From: Paraclostridium bifermentans
GTDB taxonomy: Bacteria; Bacillota; Clostridia; Peptostreptococcales; Peptostreptococcaceae
Direction: 5' to 3'
NCBI RefSeq assembly: GCF_019916025.1
Contig: NZ_CP079737.1
Coordinates: forward strand, 1,674,001 to 1,738,000
DNA: 64,000 bases
Below the pieces are notes generated by a model that was given only the letters and a program-made list of their open reading frames with translations, was not told the DNA's origin and did no database searches. This document shows, one piece after another, positions 1 through 9,344 of this stretch (its first letter is position 1; every line of letters starts with the position of its first letter). The translations under genes and the position numbers were made by a program.

Positions 1-590
1 AAATAAATAGATATTATAACTCCAAGAACTATATTCCATATACTAGATGCTACTATTCCTAAAGCTTGTCCTACCACTGGTAGTAATCCCGCAGCAACGC
101 TTATAAAATAGTTTATAAAATCAGTAAGTTTTGTAACTGCTATATCTAAATATTCCTTATCTATATTCAAATCTTTTGTATATTTAGTTAAAAGATCTGA
201 TAAATTAGTTAAATATGTAGGTATATCATTAACAAGTCCAAGCATGCTTTCTACTAATTGAGGTAATACAAATTGAACGAATAAAGCTAATAAGATAAAT
301 GCTACTATATAAGTAAGTAAAAGCCCTATAGCCCTCTTACTTTTAGGCTTTAATTTGTCTAATTTGTTTTTGCTAAGCATTCTTTCTTCAACAAATACTA
401 ATATGAAGTTTAATAGATAAGCTATAACAGCTCCTATTATAAATGGTTGAAGCGTAGATATAATACTGCTTATTTTACCCATAAACACACTTGTATCACT
501 TGCAATGCGATAAAAAATAATACTACAGCAAATAACTATAAATGAATATACAGATATAGTCGTATATTTACTGTTCCAATTTACTTTCAT
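1..590 (-). CDS. AI-2E family transporter (C-terminus cut by window edge)
   Basis: The reading frame opens with ATG at 590, behind a GGAGG-like site at about 596-600, and stays open to base 1, giving 196 codons. The N-terminus has two hydrophobic segments, then a basic stretch (KNKLDKLKPKSKRAIG), another membrane segment, and the amphipathic ISTLQPF and VLPQLVESM regions typical of the AI-2E/PerM permease family (PF01594). Members are multi-spanning membrane proteins. Some export signalling molecules and others work as sodium/proton antiporters, so the substrate cannot be told from sequence. The last membrane segments lie outside the window. Confidence 0.8.
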   Translation of the reverse strand, partial: MKVNWNSKYTTISVYSFIVICCSIIFYRIASDTSVFMGKISSIISTLQPFIIGAVIAYLLNFILVFVEERMLSKNKLDKLKPKSKRAIGLLLTYIVAFILLALFVQFVLPQLVESMLGLVNDIPTYLTNLSDLLTKYTKDLNIDKEYLDIAVTKLTDFINYFISVAAGLLPVVGQALGIVASSIWNIVLGVIISIY

Positions 591-773
591 TTTTACCTCC
601 TAATATAATATATAAACTTATATCTTTAATATAAGCATTAAATGGTATTAAGTGTCAATAGATTAGAGTATAAATTCATATAAAATTCTATTTGCCCCCA
701 AAATTTTATTTAGAATAAATTTAATATTTTAAGCTTAAAATAACTACATACTTAAAACAAAGGAGATTTAAAA

Positions 774-950
774 ATGTCTAAAAAAACTAAAACTGAATTT
801 AATAATCAGTGGGCAAATTCTTTAAATGATTTAACAAGCAAGTCAGAATCTAAACAAAAAAATGAAAATAATAATCAATGGACTTCAACTTTGAAAAATT
901 CTTCAGAAGCTTATTTAAAAGGCTCATCTTCTGCAAAAAATAAAAAATAA
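774..950 (+). CDS. Small hydrophilic protein with a duplicated NNQW motif (58 aa)
   Basis: ATG at 774 sits 7 bases behind AAGGAGA, and the frame runs to TAA at 950, just before a terminator hairpin. The 58-residue product is rich in Lys, Asn and Ser with no membrane segment. It contains two similar units, FNNQWANSLND and NNNQWTSTLKN, which suggests an internal duplication. I do not recognise the family. A strong ribosome site plus a terminator support a real small gene. It stands alone between the AI-2E transporter and the HdeD-like gene. Confidence 0.65.
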   Translation: MSKKTKTEFNNQWANSLNDLTSKSESKQKNENNNQWTSTLKNSSEAYLKGSSSAKNKK

Positions 951-968
951 TCATTTTTATTTTCGTTA

Positions 969-1003
969 ATGACTATGTCTAATTAGATATAGTCATTTTT
1001 ATA
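969..1003 (+). terminator. Rho-independent terminator of the 58-aa gene
   Basis: A 12-13 bp stem (ATGACTATGTCTA pairing with TAGATATAGTCAT) is followed by a T-rich tract on the plus strand. It lies 18 bases after the stop of the small gene. From here to 1256 the sequence is AT-rich with no further gene. Confidence 0.8.
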
Positions 1004-1256
1004 TTTTTGTTATTAAGATTAAATTTTATGCATTTTAAATAAATAAATTTATATTATTCAATATTATTTATTTATTTTGGTAAAAATACCCAATAATAAA
1101 TGATATTTATTTTAAAAATGAATATATATAATTTAACTTATTCATTTTAACTTTAAGTATATTCTTTTGAAAAATTTCAGAATTATTTAACTTTAAATTA
1201 GTATGTTTAGTTTAATATTTTTTTAGGGTATATGTATGTTCGAGGAGATGGTACAT

Positions 1257-1757
1257 ATGGAGAATAAAAGAAAATTAGAAACAACATTAATATTGGAAGG
1301 AATTCTATTTGGGATAATAGGTATATTATTTTTTATAAATCCAATAGAGTCTTTCTTTAGCTTTACAACTGTGGCAGGAATACTACTAATTATAGCAGGA
1401 ATATTTACAATAATAAGAGCATTTAAAACTACTGAAAAAGCATATTATGTATTTAGTGGAATTATAAATATACTATTCGGGTTAATAGTATGGTTATCAC
1501 CTATATCAACTACAGAAACTTTAATATTATTTTATGGAATCTGGGCAGTTGTAAGAGGTATATACTTACTAATAATATCAATAAAAAGAAGAAAAATCGG
1601 ATTCAATTTAAATACTTTATATAATGTATTACTTGTAGTTCTTGGAATATTAATTCTTGTAAATCCTATAGTAACATTATTTGCAACTCCATATATAATA
1701 GGTATTTATTTTATAATATCTGCTATATGTGAAATATGCCTAGGATTTGAAGTTTAA
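1257..1757 (+). CDS. HdeD/DUF308-family membrane protein
   Basis: A 166-residue, almost wholly hydrophobic protein with about six membrane segments and short basic loops (FKTTEK, IKRRKIG). The repeated pattern of helix pairs with small residues (GILFGIIGILFFINP, GILILVNPI) is that of the HdeD acid-resistance / DUF308 family. In-frame ATGs exist at 1236 and 1248, but GAGGAG at 1242-1247 is ideally spaced for ATG 1257, so that start is chosen. Monocistronic, ending in a strong terminator. The family is linked to membrane stress tolerance; a specific function is not known here. Confidence 0.8.
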   Translation: MENKRKLETTLILEGILFGIIGILFFINPIESFFSFTTVAGILLIIAGIFTIIRAFKTTEKAYYVFSGIINILFGLIVWLSPISTTETLILFYGIWAVVRGIYLLIISIKRRKIGFNLNTLYNVLLVVLGILILVNPIVTLFATPYIIGIYFIISAICEICLGFEV

Positions 1758-1758
1758 A

Positions 1759-1790
1759 AAAAGGTGAACCTTTAAAGGTTCACCTTTTTT
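1759..1790. terminator. Bidirectional terminator
   Basis: AAGGTGAACC pairs perfectly with GGTTCACCTT, with A/T tracts on both sides. It separates the converging HdeD-like gene and the minus-strand gene ending at 1792. Confidence 0.9.
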
Positions 1791-1791
1791 A

Positions 1792-2352
1792 TTACTTATT
1801 ATTTTCACTAGAATCTATAATATTTTCTATCATATCCAATTGTTGCTTAGATGCATTTATTTTTATTTTTAACTTATCAAGTTTAGCTTGCATTGATTTT
1901 TTTACTTTCTCATCATCAGTACTTTCCATTTCATTTAATCCTTTTTGATATATATTCTCTAATGTATCTATCTTTAATTTCATTTTATCATATACAACTT
2001 TAGGATTATTTTTAAATGCTAAAACCTTTTTTTCATTAGAAGATAGCATCTTGAAATAAACAAAGTAAATTAACATAGTAACGCTAATGTTAAATGTAAC
2101 AAAGTTTCCACTTTGAGTAGTTAAACTTACTAACTCAATACATATAAAGTTGAACAGTAATAATCTACTTAAAGTTTTTTGATTTTCTAATGTTGATTGA
2201 TCTGTAACCTCTTTATTTCTCATAAACTGATATGGAATTAATACTGTTATTATTGGAGTTAAATATAATATATTAGATTCAAATATAGAATAGATTACAC
2301 TAAATATTAAAATAAACGATTTTGCCCTTCTTATTGAACTCCCTTGTCTCAT
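1792..2352 (-). CDS. Membrane protein with C-terminal coiled coil, unknown function
   Basis: A 186-residue protein. The N-terminal 105 residues hold about four hydrophobic segments. The C-terminal part (residues about 115-180) is charged and heptad-like (KMKLKIDTLENIY, LDKLKIKINASKQQL), so a cytoplasmic coiled coil is likely. The start is ATG at 2352, behind an AGGTGG-type site. I do not recognise a family. It stands alone between two terminators. Confidence 0.6.
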   Translation of the reverse strand: MRQGSSIRRAKSFILIFSVIYSIFESNILYLTPIITVLIPYQFMRNKEVTDQSTLENQKTLSRLLLFNFICIELVSLTTQSGNFVTFNISVTMLIYFVYFKMLSSNEKKVLAFKNNPKVVYDKMKLKIDTLENIYQKGLNEMESTDDEKVKKSMQAKLDKLKIKINASKQQLDMIENIIDSSENNK

Positions 2353-2465
2353 TTTACACCACCTCTTTAACCTTTATAATTGTATAACTTTATAAATTGT
2401 TTTATACTAAAATAATATTAATATCATATCATATTTTATGCAAAAAATAAATTTAAATTTATAAA

Positions 2466-2498
2466 GAAAAAGGATAAAGTTAAACTTTACCCTTTTTT
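2466..2498 (-). terminator. Terminator downstream of mscL
   Basis: AAGGGTAAAGTTTAAC pairs with the AACTTTATCCTT arm on the minus strand and is followed by T-rich sequence. It lies directly after the mscL stop. Confidence 0.75.
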
Positions 2499-2503
2499 AT
2501 AAA

Positions 2504-2926
2504 TTAATTTTGATTTTGTAATAAATCTTTTATGTCTCTAAGTAATAAAACCTCTTCAGAAATTTTTTCAGCCTTTTCTTCTTCAATAGCAATTTCTTCC
2601 TTAAGAGTTGCATTTTTTAGTTTCATTAATCCCTTTATAAATATAAATATACAAAACGATATTATTATAAAGTTAACTGTTGTTTGTATGAAATTTCCCA
2701 AGTTTAAAGTAACAGCTGGGGATTTGCCAACAGCTTCTTTTAATATAATTTTATATTCAGAAAAGTTTATACCTCCAGTTAACATTCCAACTACAGGCAT
2801 TATAATATCATTTACTGATGATGTAACTATCTTAGAAAATGCACCTCCGACAACAACCCCGACAGCAAGATCTATTACATTTCCTTTAACTGCAAATTCT
2901 CTAAATTCATTTAATATCTTTCTCAT
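2504..2926 (-). CDS. mscL: Large-conductance mechanosensitive channel
   Basis: A 140-residue MscL: the N-terminal amphipathic segment MRKILNEFREFAVKGNVIDL is followed by TM1 with the glycine-rich VGVVVGGAFSKIV pore motif, a periplasmic loop with GINFSEY, TM2, and a charged C-terminal helix (EEEKAEKISEEVLLLRDIKDLL). It opens under membrane tension to release solutes during hypo-osmotic shock. An upstream in-frame start at 2965 would add 13 residues, but AAAGGAGA sits just before ATG 2926, which matches the usual N-terminus. Monocistronic. Confidence 0.97.
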   Translation of the reverse strand: MRKILNEFREFAVKGNVIDLAVGVVVGGAFSKIVTSSVNDIIMPVVGMLTGGINFSEYKIILKEAVGKSPAVTLNLGNFIQTTVNFIIISFCIFIFIKGLMKLKNATLKEEIAIEEEKAEKISEEVLLLRDIKDLLQNQN

Positions 2927-3072
2927 AAATTGTTCTCCTTTGATTATATAATTACCGATTACCAAAATTAAATACCCTGATATTTATTGTTTAAAACATA
3001 AAGTTAAGCATAAAAAAGACTTTAAAATGCACTTATATAATTTAATAAATACATAAAAAAGCCTTTTAAACT

Positions 3073-4299
3073 TTATCTCATTAAATTTTCTATATCTTCT
3101 ATTTCAATAGGTATATCATTTGATAGATTTGTACACCCAAAATCAGTAATTAGTAAATCATCTTCTAGTCTTATGCCAATCCCCTCTTCTTCTATATAAA
3201 GTCCAGGCTCATTAGTTATCACAGACCCAACCTCAAGCTTCGAATCACTTATCCAAACATCATGTGTATCTAATCCTAATGAATGACCAATTGAATGGAA
3301 GTAATATTTTTCAATTTCTTCTTCTTTTGATATAAGACCTATATCTATACATCCATTTGATAAAGATTTTTTTGCAATATCATTTAAATCTCTTAACGTA
3401 ATTCCCGGTTTGGCTGCTTTCTCAACCTCTTTCATGCAATTTAAAACAATTGAATAAATTTGCTTTTGGCGTTCTGTAAACTTCCCATTAATAGGTATTG
3501 TTCTAGAAATATCTGAACAATAATAATTGTATTCTGCTCCTAAATCAAATAAAATTAAATCTCCATCTGTGCAATCTTGATTATTATCTTCATAATGAAG
3601 AACAGTTGCATTTTTACCTGCAGCACAAATAGTATTAAATGCATGTGCAGAAGCTCCTAATCGTTTTATTTCAAAGTCAAAATATGACTCTACCTCATAT
3701 TCTTTCATGCTAGGTTTTATATTTTTAGCCATAGAAATAATACCTTCTTTAGTTATAGATATGGCTTTTTTTATAGTCTTTATTTCATCTTCATTTTTTA
3801 CCATTCTCAAACTAACAATTTGAGAATATATATTTTTAATTTTTATATATGGGTATTTAATTTTTATTAAATTTGCCATATCTTGAGCCTTTGTTGACGG
3901 AATGTCTATTGATTGTCTTTCTAAATCAAAATATATGTTTTTTATTCCTCTTCTATCAATGTAGGATGAAATAGTACTTTCAAATTCATCAATGTATTTT
4001 ATATTTTTAACCTTGCTTATCTTTCTAGCTTCATCTTTATTTATAGATCGTCCTACCCACTTTGCCATAAGCTCATCTTCTCTTTGAACATATATATTTT
4101 CTATAACTTCTGTTTCTGTTTTTAATATAGTTAATATAACTTTTTTGTCATCTATTCCCGTTAAGTAATAAAAATTTCTATTTGGTGTAAATTTATATTG
4201 TTGATCGGCACTTCTAAAAGGAGCATCTCCTGCAAATAATATAAGTAAAGATTCTTCTTTCATTTTTTTTATAAGATTTTTACGATTTAAATCAAACAT
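3073..4299 (-). CDS. Xaa-Pro aminopeptidase family (M24B)
   Basis: A 408-residue protein with an N-terminal AMP_N domain (about residues 1-130) and a C-terminal pita-bread metallopeptidase domain. The five metal ligands of the M24 family are visible as Asp252 (LFDLG), Asp263 (SDISRT), His339 (HSIGHSLGLD), Glu364 (NEPGLY) and Glu379 (RLEDD). It should remove N-terminal residues preceding proline in cytosolic peptides with a dinuclear metal centre. The start is ATG 4299 behind GGGGGAGAAG. No linked pathway genes flank it. Confidence 0.93.
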   Translation of the reverse strand: MFDLNRKNLIKKMKEESLLILFAGDAPFRSADQQYKFTPNRNFYYLTGIDDKKVILTILKTETEVIENIYVQREDELMAKWVGRSINKDEARKISKVKNIKYIDEFESTISSYIDRRGIKNIYFDLERQSIDIPSTKAQDMANLIKIKYPYIKIKNIYSQIVSLRMVKNEDEIKTIKKAISITKEGIISMAKNIKPSMKEYEVESYFDFEIKRLGASAHAFNTICAAGKNATVLHYEDNNQDCTDGDLILFDLGAEYNYYCSDISRTIPINGKFTERQKQIYSIVLNCMKEVEKAAKPGITLRDLNDIAKKSLSNGCIDIGLISKEEEIEKYYFHSIGHSLGLDTHDVWISDSKLEVGSVITNEPGLYIEEEGIGIRLEDDLLITDFGCTNLSNDIPIEIEDIENLMR

Positions 4300-4375
4300 A
4301 AACTTCTCCCCCTTGAATTATTATAGTTACTTTAATTATAACAGCTTATGCCTGAATTTAATTTTAATATAATTA

Positions 4376-4409
4376 TAAAAAGCTAACCTGATAATCAAGT
4401 TAGCTTTTA
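4376..4409 (-). terminator. Terminator of the BceAB-type operon
   Basis: AAAAGCTAAC pairs with GTTAGCTTTT. The hairpin overlaps the last bases of the permease gene and carries T residues on its minus-strand 3' side. Confidence 0.8.
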
Positions 4410-6425
4410 TTTTGAATTTTTAACTATATTCTTATACCCTATATATGTAGTATAAAAATACGATATATATACAATTATTAAAATAATGGCAGTAGATATA
4501 GATGAGTATTTAATATTTGGCTTATCTAATAATGATATAAAGTCAGATACAACTTTTATCCCTACAATAGAATGTATAAAAGCAAGTGATATAGGAAGAG
4601 CAAAATATATGAGTGTCTGAATAAATATAGCTTTATTAATCATTTTTTCATTAACTCCTAAACGCATTAAAGATTTATATCTTTCTATGCTATCACTAGC
4701 TTCTGATAATTGTTGGACTGCTAAAATAGCCATACTAGAAATTAAAAATATAATACCTAAGTACATTCCTATAAATATTATAATTGTAATTATATTTCTT
4801 TGATTAGCATATATAGCCTGTTTAGTATTTCCATTTAAAAAACCTACCTTATCATAACTTAGCTTACCTTCTTTAAATGAGTCTAATAGGGATTCAAACT
4901 TTTTTTCTGATTTATTATAGTCTCCAGTAAATTCTACATTTAAATTAGAGCTCACAGGTTTTGCACTTTCAACTAAACTATCATTGACTATTAATGTTGA
5001 TGTATTGTCTAGAAATTCAGATGATTTAAAGGTTTCTTCATATATTTCACCATTTTTTATATTATAATCTTTCCCATATAAATTAATTTTTTTAGTTTTT
5101 CTAAAGGCGTCTTTAAAAATATTTAAATACTCACTTCTATTAGAAGTTAATATAACTTCATTTGGATTTATATGGATAGCTTTTTTGCCTTCTAATTTTC
5201 TAATATTATTATAATCTGAAATTTTCATCAATTCTAATTTTGCAAAATTAAAATTTTCATTTATTGTATTTTTATTTTTCACATATTTTTTATCAATTAA
5301 ATTTTTTAACTTTATTCCAGAGTCATATATAGTAAAATATATATATTTTTCAGTATCATCAAATTTAAAATTAAGTGCATTTAAGGAATCTTCGACTGTT
5401 TTTGTTTTTTCATCTTTATCTATAAATTTATATACACTTGCATCAAATGGAGTAGAATTCCTTAATGATTTTTCTAAAACATTCTTAAAACTAATACCTG
5501 TTGAAAGTATACCTATTGTTAAAAATATCATTAAGCTTATAATTGAAATAGATAAGAAATTCGTATTAATTTTACTATTTAATTGTTTAATTGTAAAAAT
5601 ATTCAACCCTTTAAAATATATTTTTTTATTTTTTGCTATTACTAATATAAATACTCCAGATAAACTATAAAAAAATAAAAATGTACCTAAAATTCCAAAT
5701 CCTATAACCTTTAAAAACATATAATTTGTAAATCCCATTATACCTACTTTAAGAATCAGTTTATAACTTGTTAATAAAAGATATACACTTAATGAAAAAG
5801 TAAGTATGTATATTATAGGATTTCTAAATTTTAAATTTTCAACTTTTTTGCCAGCATTAATTAAATCTATTATCTTATATCTTGCAATGGATATAAAATT
5901 AAATACCATTACTATTGAAAATATTATTCCAAAGTAAACTATAGTTTTTTGAATAGATTTTGTAGAAATTATAAATTTGTATTTACTCATATCAACCTCA
6001 AATAATTGAGATGTAAAAGCAGATAGTCCTTGACTTAATACAAGTCCTATTAATAAACCCACTACTAAAGAAATTGAACCTACTATGGCTGTCTCTATTA
6101 CTAATACTTGGGATATTTTAAAATTACCCATACCTAATGTTCTATATATACCCAATTCTTTTTTTCTTTTTTTTATTAAAAAATTGTTAGCATACAATAT
6201 CAAACTCCCTAGGATAAATGATACAAAAACAGAAATAATTTCTATTGACTGAATTAACACGTCAATGTAACTTTGTGCAGATTTATTTAAATCATACATA
6301 GCATGTTGTGACTCTATAGAGTTAAAACTATAGAATATACTTACAGCAAGTGCTAGAGTTAAAAAGTATATTCTATACACTTTAAAGCTTTTTCTAACAT
6401 TTTCTAAAGCAAGCTTAAAATACAT
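4407..6425 (-). CDS. BceB-type ABC transporter permease (FtsX domain)
   Basis: About 672 residues. There is one N-terminal membrane helix, then an FtsX-like block of three helices with the KKRKKELGIYRTLGMG coupling segment, further helices, a large extracellular domain (about residues 325-545) and three C-terminal helices with YKSLMRLGV. This 10-helix layout with one big outside loop is that of the BceB/VraG peptide-detoxification permeases. The start is taken at ATG 6425, spaced 8 bases from GGAGGGG, overlapping the ATPase gene by 11 bases; ATG codons at 6431 and 6440 sit inside or upstream of that site. It likely removes cell-wall antibiotics from their lipid targets. Confidence 0.9.
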   Translation of the reverse strand: MYFKLALENVRKSFKVYRIYFLTLALAVSIFYSFNSIESQHAMYDLNKSAQSYIDVLIQSIEIISVFVSFILGSLILYANNFLIKKRKKELGIYRTLGMGNFKISQVLVIETAIVGSISLVVGLLIGLVLSQGLSAFTSQLFEVDMSKYKFIISTKSIQKTIVYFGIIFSIVMVFNFISIARYKIIDLINAGKKVENLKFRNPIIYILTFSLSVYLLLTSYKLILKVGIMGFTNYMFLKVIGFGILGTFLFFYSLSGVFILVIAKNKKIYFKGLNIFTIKQLNSKINTNFLSISIISLMIFLTIGILSTGISFKNVLEKSLRNSTPFDASVYKFIDKDEKTKTVEDSLNALNFKFDDTEKYIYFTIYDSGIKLKNLIDKKYVKNKNTINENFNFAKLELMKISDYNNIRKLEGKKAIHINPNEVILTSNRSEYLNIFKDAFRKTKKINLYGKDYNIKNGEIYEETFKSSEFLDNTSTLIVNDSLVESAKPVSSNLNVEFTGDYNKSEKKFESLLDSFKEGKLSYDKVGFLNGNTKQAIYANQRNIITIIIFIGMYLGIIFLISSMAILAVQQLSEASDSIERYKSLMRLGVNEKMINKAIFIQTLIYFALPISLAFIHSIVGIKVVSDFISLLDKPNIKYSSISTAIILIIVYISYFYTTYIGYKNIVKNSK

Positions 6426-7179
6426 TTTCATCCCCTCCAAGCAAGGTGATTACATCTATTATCCTGTTAAAAAATTCTTTTCTACTATCATTTCCACGAA
6501 TTACTTCATTAAAAATTTCACCATCTTTTATAAACAAGATTCTATTTGCATAGCTTGCTGTAAAAGCATCATGGGTAACCATCAAAATAGTAGTGTTGAA
6601 TTCTTGGTTTAATTTTTCAAATCTTTCAAGTAACAACCTAGCAGCTTTCGAATCTAAAGCACCTGTTGGCTCATCAGCTAAAACTAATGAGGGATTTGTG
6701 ACAATAGCTCTAGCAGAGGCAACTCTTTGTTTTTGTCCACCCGATATTTGATATGGATACTTATCTAAAATATTATTTATTTCAAGGTATTTAGCAACTT
6801 CTCTAACTTTACTATCTATTTTAGATGTTTTTTCACCTTTAATAGTAAGTGCTAAAGCTATATTTTCGTATGCAGTTAATGTATCTAAAAGGTTAAAATC
6901 TTGAAATATAAATCCTAGCTCCGTCTGTCTAAATTTATCTAGATTTCTTGTTTTTAGCTTTGTAATATCTTGATCATTTATTATCACGCTTCCACTTGAG
7001 ACATTGTCGATTGTAGATATGCAATTTAAAATCGTAGTTTTACCACTTCCGCTAGGTCCCATTATACCTATAAATTCACCTTCACTCACACTAAAACTTA
7101 TATTATCAATTGCTTTATTTATAGCGTCTCTATTTCCATAATACTTTTCGATGTTTTTTACTTCTAATATATTTTTCAT
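6415..7179 (-). CDS. BceA-type ABC transporter ATP-binding protein
   Basis: A 254-residue ABC ATPase with Walker A GPSGSGKTT (41-49), Q-loop IFQDFNLLD, signature ISGGQKQR (145-152) and Walker B LVLADEPTGALD (165-176). Its closest relatives by motif are the MacB/LolD/BceA group. It overlaps the permease gene downstream and they form one translation-coupled unit. It powers the BceB-type permease at the inner face of the membrane. The gene lies 111 bases downstream of the histidine kinase gene and may share its transcript. Confidence 0.95.
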   Translation of the reverse strand: MKNILEVKNIEKYYGNRDAINKAIDNISFSVSEGEFIGIMGPSGSGKTTILNCISTIDNVSSGSVIINDQDITKLKTRNLDKFRQTELGFIFQDFNLLDTLTAYENIALALTIKGEKTSKIDSKVREVAKYLEINNILDKYPYQISGGQKQRVASARAIVTNPSLVLADEPTGALDSKAARLLLERFEKLNQEFNTTILMVTHDAFTASYANRILFIKDGEIFNEVIRGNDSRKEFFNRIIDVITLLGGDENVF

Positions 7180-7289
7180 GTCTACCTCCTAACGAAACTC
7201 ATATTCTTATTTTACACTTTTTTAAAAATAAAAGCCTTATAGTAAGCAAAAAATAAACTTACATTTTGGTAATACTTAGAATACAGTCT

Positions 7290-8531
7290 CTATTTTTTAG
7301 GAATGGAAAGACTAAAAGTACTTCCTTCTCCATATTTAGATATGGCAGATATTTTCCCATTTAAATTAGATACTAATACTTTAGCAATTGATAACCCTAT
7401 CCCAGATCCATCTCGATTAGATTCTCTTTGAGAACTAGCCCTAAAAAATCGGTTGAAAATTTGTGATAGATCTTCATTTTTAATACCTATCCCAGTATCT
7501 AATACATCAATTATTATATTTGTATTTTCATCATATATAATAACTTTTATTATATCTTCATTATTTGTGTATTTTATAGCATTATCAATAAGTATTATTA
7601 ATATTTGTCTTAACTTTTCCTTATCACTAAATATAATTTTGTCTTTTGATTTATATTCAAATTCCAGATTTTTGTGTTGTAATTCGCATATATCTTCATA
7701 TTGTTCAGTTATATCATATACCATAGATTTTAAATCAACCTCAGATTTATTTATAGTTACGATAGCATCTTCTTTTGTAAGTTTTAGTAAATCAGAAACT
7801 AATTTATTAAGACGTCTTACTTCTTTCATAACAATTGTTAAATTTTTCATCTCATCTTCAACGCTATTGCTTGGCCTTTTTATTATACTTTCAATTTTAG
7901 AAAAAATTATGGTAAGTGGAGTTCTTAATTCATGAGAAGCATCCTGTACAAATAAAGCTTGTGTTTTCCAAGATTCCTCTATTGGTTCTAAAGATTTTTT
8001 AGTTAAAAATTTGCTTGCAATAAATATAACTGCACAAGCTATAACTGCCGAAATTATAAGTACATGTCTAAGCTTAGCTAAAAGTCCCTCTTCAATATCC
8101 ACTAGTTTGATTATCTCAATAGTATATGGTCCACTTACTTTTTTAAATTCTCTGAAGCTTGACCCTTCATATTCATAAGAAATTATACCTTCCTTTAAGT
8201 TTTTACTTTTTTCATATGGTTTCATGTAGTTAGTAATATCGTATGGGTATGACTTAATGATTGTCCCATTTTCCCACACATATATTAAGCTTCCTTTTGA
8301 CATCATATGAATATCATCCCTATTAGGAATTGGATTTCTTTCGCCATGTATTAAATCATTTTCAGTTTTTTGCATTTGCATTTGCAGGTCTTTATCAACT
8401 CCATTATAAGTTAAATCATAAAAAAACTTATATATAAACAAAGCAAATACTATAAAGACAATACCTACAACTATCATATTTATTGTAATTAATCTTTTTC
8501 TTGTATTTTTTAATATATTTTTATTCATCAT
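7290..8531 (-). CDS. Sensor histidine kinase (classical, extracellular sensor)
   Basis: About 413 residues. Two membrane helices (about 15-38 and 155-175) flank a roughly 115-residue outside sensor. HisKA follows with phospho-acceptor His in DASHELRTPLT (about residue 200), then HATPase_c with the N box (ILIDNAIKYTNNED), DTGIGI and GSGIGLSIAK. ATG 8531 or 8528 is likely used, since AGGATA is nearby. It overlaps the response regulator stop, so the two are coupled. It should phosphorylate the adjacent OmpR-type regulator. It is not a BceS-type kinase because the sensor loop is long. Confidence 0.93.
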   Translation of the reverse strand: MMNKNILKNTRKRLITINMIVVGIVFIVFALFIYKFFYDLTYNGVDKDLQMQMQKTENDLIHGERNPIPNRDDIHMMSKGSLIYVWENGTIIKSYPYDITNYMKPYEKSKNLKEGIISYEYEGSSFREFKKVSGPYTIEIIKLVDIEEGLLAKLRHVLIISAVIACAVIFIASKFLTKKSLEPIEESWKTQALFVQDASHELRTPLTIIFSKIESIIKRPSNSVEDEMKNLTIVMKEVRRLNKLVSDLLKLTKEDAIVTINKSEVDLKSMVYDITEQYEDICELQHKNLEFEYKSKDKIIFSDKEKLRQILIILIDNAIKYTNNEDIIKVIIYDENTNIIIDVLDTGIGIKNEDLSQIFNRFFRASSQRESNRDGSGIGLSIAKVLVSNLNGKISAISKYGEGSTFSLSIPKK

Positions 8532-9198
8532 CAAATATATATCCTATTCCTCTTTTAGTTTTTATATATTTATTATATCCTTTACACGCTAAATTTTTTC
8601 TAAGACCACTTATATGAACCTCTACTATTTCTAGCGGTATATCACACTCAATTCCCCAAATTCTATCATATATTTGTTCTTTTAATAAAACTTGACCTTT
8701 ATTCATTAAAAAATATTCCAAAATATCATATTGTTTCTTGTATAGTTCTATTTCCTCTCCATCTATATATACTTTTCTAGAGTTTAAATTTATCTTTAAG
8801 CTTTTAAATTCTAATATATTTTCGCTAGATATTGCTCCTGTGGTTCTAAGAATTGCATAAACTCTAGCTATTAATTCCTCCATATAAAATGGTTTTGTTA
8901 TATAGTCATTTGCCCCTATTGAAAATGCTCCAACTTTATCATCTAACTCTTCTTTTGCTGTTAGCATTATAACTGGAGTTTTAACTCCTTGATCTCTTAA
9001 TGACTTTAATATTTCTATTCCGCTTAAATCAGGTAACATTATATCTAAAATTATAATATCATATATATTTCTCTCTATATTATACAAAGCTTCTTCACCG
9101 TTATTAAAAACTTCAACATTAAAATTGTTTTGATTTGATAACTCTTCTTTTATAGTATCTGCCAAAATAATATTATCTTCCACCAATAAAATTCTCAT
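8521..9198 (-). CDS. OmpR-family response regulator
   Basis: 225 residues: a receiver domain with acidic pocket (VEDN), phospho-acceptor Asp52 (IIILDIMLPD), Thr in MLTAKEE and Lys in ITKPF, followed by a winged-helix Trans_reg_C domain (about 130-223) ending RGIGYIFDD. AGGAGG precedes ATG 9198. Cotranscribed with the kinase just downstream. Because the ABC transporter genes follow on the same strand, it may control them. Confidence 0.95.
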   Translation of the reverse strand: MRILLVEDNIILADTIKEELSNQNNFNVEVFNNGEEALYNIERNIYDIIILDIMLPDLSGIEILKSLRDQGVKTPVIMLTAKEELDDKVGAFSIGANDYITKPFYMEELIARVYAILRTTGAISSENILEFKSLKINLNSRKVYIDGEEIELYKKQYDILEYFLMNKGQVLLKEQIYDRIWGIECDIPLEIVEVHISGLRKNLACKGYNKYIKTKRGIGYIFDDE

Positions 9199-9296
9199 TA
9201 ATTGTCCTCCTAAGTTTATATCAATATAGTAATTATATACGCTTTACCTTTAATTAAACTTAAAGTTTTTTGTTTAGTGTTAATTTATATAATATA

Positions 9297-9343
9297 AATA
9301 AAGATAAAAGGACTACATAAGCTTGTAGTCCTTTTATCTTTAT
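9297..9343 (-). terminator. Strong terminator after the DUF1648 gene
   Basis: AAAGATAAAAGGACTACA pairs almost perfectly with TGTAGTCCTTTTATCTTT. It separates the GntR operon from the response regulator promoter region. Confidence 0.9.
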
Positions 9344-9344
9344 T

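Noticed and set aside
2532-2951. Plus-strand gene of 139 codons
   Set aside because: It is the antisense shadow of mscL without a ribosome site.
7453-7935. Plus-strand gene of 160 codons
   Set aside because: It is antisense to the histidine kinase catalytic domains and has no family features.
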